A stretch of DNA of 64,000 nucleotides from MGBC163016 sp910588905 (lineage in GTDB: Bacteria > Actinomycetota > Coriobacteriia > Coriobacteriales > Eggerthellaceae), in NCBI GenBank assembly GCA_948616985.1, contig CAPGDO010000003.1:1-64000 (forward strand), written 5' to 3'. The first letter of the stretch is position 1. Every line of letters starts with the position of its first letter. A program made the translations under genes and the position numbers. The notes beneath the pieces were generated by a model. It was not told the origin of the DNA and made no database searches. It saw only the letters and a list, made by a program, of their open reading frames with translations. This document shows, one piece after another, positions 62,500-64,000 of this stretch.

Positions 62500-63609
62500 T
62501 CAGACCTTCTTCCTTCGGGCGCGGAACTCGCTCATGGGTTCGATGCGCACGCCCAGCTTATTGGCACTGACAGCGATGTCTCCTTGGATGTTATCCACAT
62601 GGCCGCTCACGGGCCGTCCGTCTGCAAAGGCTTCCAAGACCCGCTCCACGCTGCGAGCGTCGATGCGCTCCTCGGGCCCTAGCATGGCCTTGAGCACCTT
62701 GTGGATGCAGCGCCGCTGCAAAGGACGCGCTTGCTGACCGAAGGCGGGTTCCAGCAACCAGCCACGCTCAGGAGCTCCGTCTATGAGCACGATGGCGTCA
62801 TCACTGAGCACATCATCGGCCATGGCATCCAGCATGTCATCCTCATCGGCGATGAGGTTCATGGACCGCACGAGGTTGTCCGAGGCTCGCACATCCCATT
62901 CGCGCGTCTTGGGCACGATGGTCTGACGCACGTAGGCGCGGAAGCGGTCCGTGTGGGCATTGGTGGCGTCTTCGCGCCAGAGGTTGCCCCACCCATCTCG
63001 GACGACCGTTGCATCTTCCGTTTCTGCCAACCCACGGATGAAGGAGCGCAGATCCGCTCGGGTGCGATCCAGTAGAGGCCTCACCACGTTGCCGTTCCGG
63101 TAGAGCATGCTCCGGAAACCCCCCGGCCCGGTACCTACGATGGAGCGCATATAGAAGCTCTCTATCCGGTCATCGGCCGTATGAGCGGTGAGGATGCGCC
63201 CTTCTGAGAAGGGAACGGCCTCATGCATGCACATCGAAGAGAGCGCCTCCCGTGCCGCGATGTAGCGTTCGCGCCGCCCTTGAGCTTCCACGTTCTCATG
63301 GGCCAGCTGCGCCTCCCGCGCCACATCCACTTCGCAACAGAAGAAGGGGAAGTCCAGCGCTTCGGCCAACTGGCGGCAGAACTCAGCATCCTCGTTGGCG
63401 TCCTCGCCGCGCAGCAGGTGGTTCACGTGCAGCAACGCCACCGGTCCCACATCCCCGCTTTGACGCAGCTCATGCATGGTATAGGCCAAAGCCGTGGAAT
63501 CAGAGCCACCGGATACCATGAGCAGGCAGGCTGAATCAGGCCCGAAGAGGTCACGGGCTTGGGCTGTCTTGCGGGCAGCATCCACGATATGTCCGTTGCG
63601 TTTTGCCAT
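62500..63609 (-). CDS. tilS: tRNA(Ile)-lysidine synthase
   Basis: 369 residues from the ATG at 63609. The P-loop MVSGGSDSTAL (about residue 32) is the PP-loop ATPase motif; LLHVNHLLRGEDANEDAEFC and TAHTADDRIESFYMR follow. Modifies C34 of tRNA-Ile(CAT) to lysidine. Ribosome binding site is weak. First gene of the minus-strand run that continues with maf. Confidence 0.93.
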   Translation of the reverse strand: MAKRNGHIVDAARKTAQARDLFGPDSACLLMVSGGSDSTALAYTMHELRQSGDVGPVALLHVNHLLRGEDANEDAEFCRQLAEALDFPFFCCEVDVAREAQLAHENVEAQGRRERYIAAREALSSMCMHEAVPFSEGRILTAHTADDRIESFYMRSIVGTGPGGFRSMLYRNGNVVRPLLDRTRADLRSFIRGLAETEDATVVRDGWGNLWREDATNAHTDRFRAYVRQTIVPKTREWDVRASDNLVRSMNLIADEDDMLDAMADDVLSDDAIVLIDGAPERGWLLEPAFGQQARPLQRRCIHKVLKAMLGPEERIDARSVERVLEAFADGRPVSGHVDNIQGDIAVSANKLGVRIEPMSEFRARRKKV

Positions 63610-63653
63610 GGTGTAATCTTTGCTGTGGGAACTGTACCAGATAAGGAGCAGCC

Positions 63654-64000
63654 ATGGCACCGAACCGCAAACCTCGCATCCTCTATATGGCGAAGATCCT
63701 CTTCGAGGAGACGGACGCGGAGCACGGGCTCTCACTGCCCCAGATCCAAGAACGCCTTGAGGAGCATGGGGTGGCCTCTGAGCGAAAGGCCCTCTACCGC
63801 GACCTGGAGCACCTACGCACCTTCGGCCTGGATATCCAGAAGCTCCCTACGCGCCCCGTGAGCTATGCCTTGGCGAGGCGGCCATTCACCCCCGAGCAGA
63901 TGGCGCTCCTGCTGGATGCCGTGCGCACCTCGCGCACTCTAACGGAAGCGAATGCCCAGGATCTGACCGAGAAGCTGCACCGGCTGCAGTCCATCCATCA
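63654..64000 (+). CDS. HTH/WYL-type transcriptional regulator, N-terminal part (cut by window edge)
   Basis: 115 complete codons and part of the next before the right edge, from an ATG after AAGGAGCA. Residues 1-70 form a winged HTH (LSLPQIQERLEEHGVASERKALYRDLEHLRTFGLDI), followed by FTPEQMALLLDAVRTSRTL, as in YafY-like proteins that continue into a WYL domain. Divergent from tilS (44 bases). The WYL part is outside the window, so that assignment is inference. Confidence 0.8.
   Translation, partial: MAPNRKPRILYMAKILFEETDAEHGLSLPQIQERLEEHGVASERKALYRDLEHLRTFGLDIQKLPTRPVSYALARRPFTPEQMALLLDAVRTSRTLTEANAQDLTEKLHRLQSIH

Overview
The window looks like a chromosomal stretch of an anaerobic, high-GC actinobacterium of the Coriobacteriia, most likely Eggerthellaceae (Eggerthella/Slackia/Gordonibacter type). 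This is inferred from gene content: several molybdopterin (Moco) oxidoreductases with small ferredoxin subunits, OFA-type MFS transporters and LysR regulators, an NRAMP-related magnesium transporter of the type described from Eggerthella lenta, and a choloylglycine-hydrolase family gene. Species cannot be fixed from the sequence alone. A run of ten N (37015-37024) shows that this is a scaffold with a gap.

Layout. 0-3.5 kb: the 5' part of a Moco oxidoreductase, its MFS transporter and a divergent LysR regulator followed by a small Cys-rich protein. 3.5-16 kb: mixed genes, namely a Tat lipoprotein of SMP-30 fold, an SDR, a two-gene ThrE-type exporter, an SRAP protein, an acyl-CoA synthetase coupled to an XRE-cupin regulator, upp, a B3/4 protein, an ABC-F ATPase with a hairpinned Shine-Dalgarno, and a DNA glycosylase. 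15.6-19 kb: LysR, MFS and a membrane protein. 19.3-28.3 kb: a minus-strand operon with two complete Moco-enzyme/ferredoxin pairs, an MFS transporter, an MmgE/PrpD protein and two paralogous zinc-ribbon proteins that both begin MCFRP. 28.8-29.8 kb: a bile-salt-hydrolase-like Ntn hydrolase. 29.8-37 kb: a GntR/SPFH pair divergent from a five-gene exported molybdoenzyme complex (Fe-S subunit, Tat-exported catalytic subunit, ferric-reductase-like membrane protein, second Fe-S subunit, NrfD anchor). 37-43 kb: a decayed Fic gene, tRNA-fMet, UspA, amidohydrolase, a shikimate-kinase-like protein, an EamA transporter and a DUF2207 protein. 43-53 kb: tRNA-Ser(GCT) and an odd structured tRNA-like element, an OatA-like acyltransferase, ispE-tadA, tRNA-Ser(TGA), citrate synthase, tRNA-Arg, and a magnesium transporter behind an MgtE-sensor-like gene. 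53-64 kb: Rrf2 regulator, NhaC antiporter and the run tilS-maf-hpt-ftsH-folPK-birA-bioY, then the start of a WYL-type regulator.

How the parts may work together. The 19.3-28.3 kb operon has the composition expected of a substrate-specific anaerobic pathway: import (MFS), two cytosolic Moco/ferredoxin enzymes, and a PrpD-type dehydratase or isomerase. The gene combination resembles the catechol dehydroxylase, transhydroxylase and hydratase clusters of gut Eggerthellaceae. The substrate is unknown. The 31.5-37 kb operon is a separate respiratory complex at the membrane. The most promising undescribed items are the MCFRP zinc-ribbon proteins beside the Moco genes, the altered Fe-S ligand pattern (LC[MV]RC) of the cytosolic Moco enzymes, the structured tRNA-like element at 43.3 kb, and the MgtE-sensor/NRMT pair.
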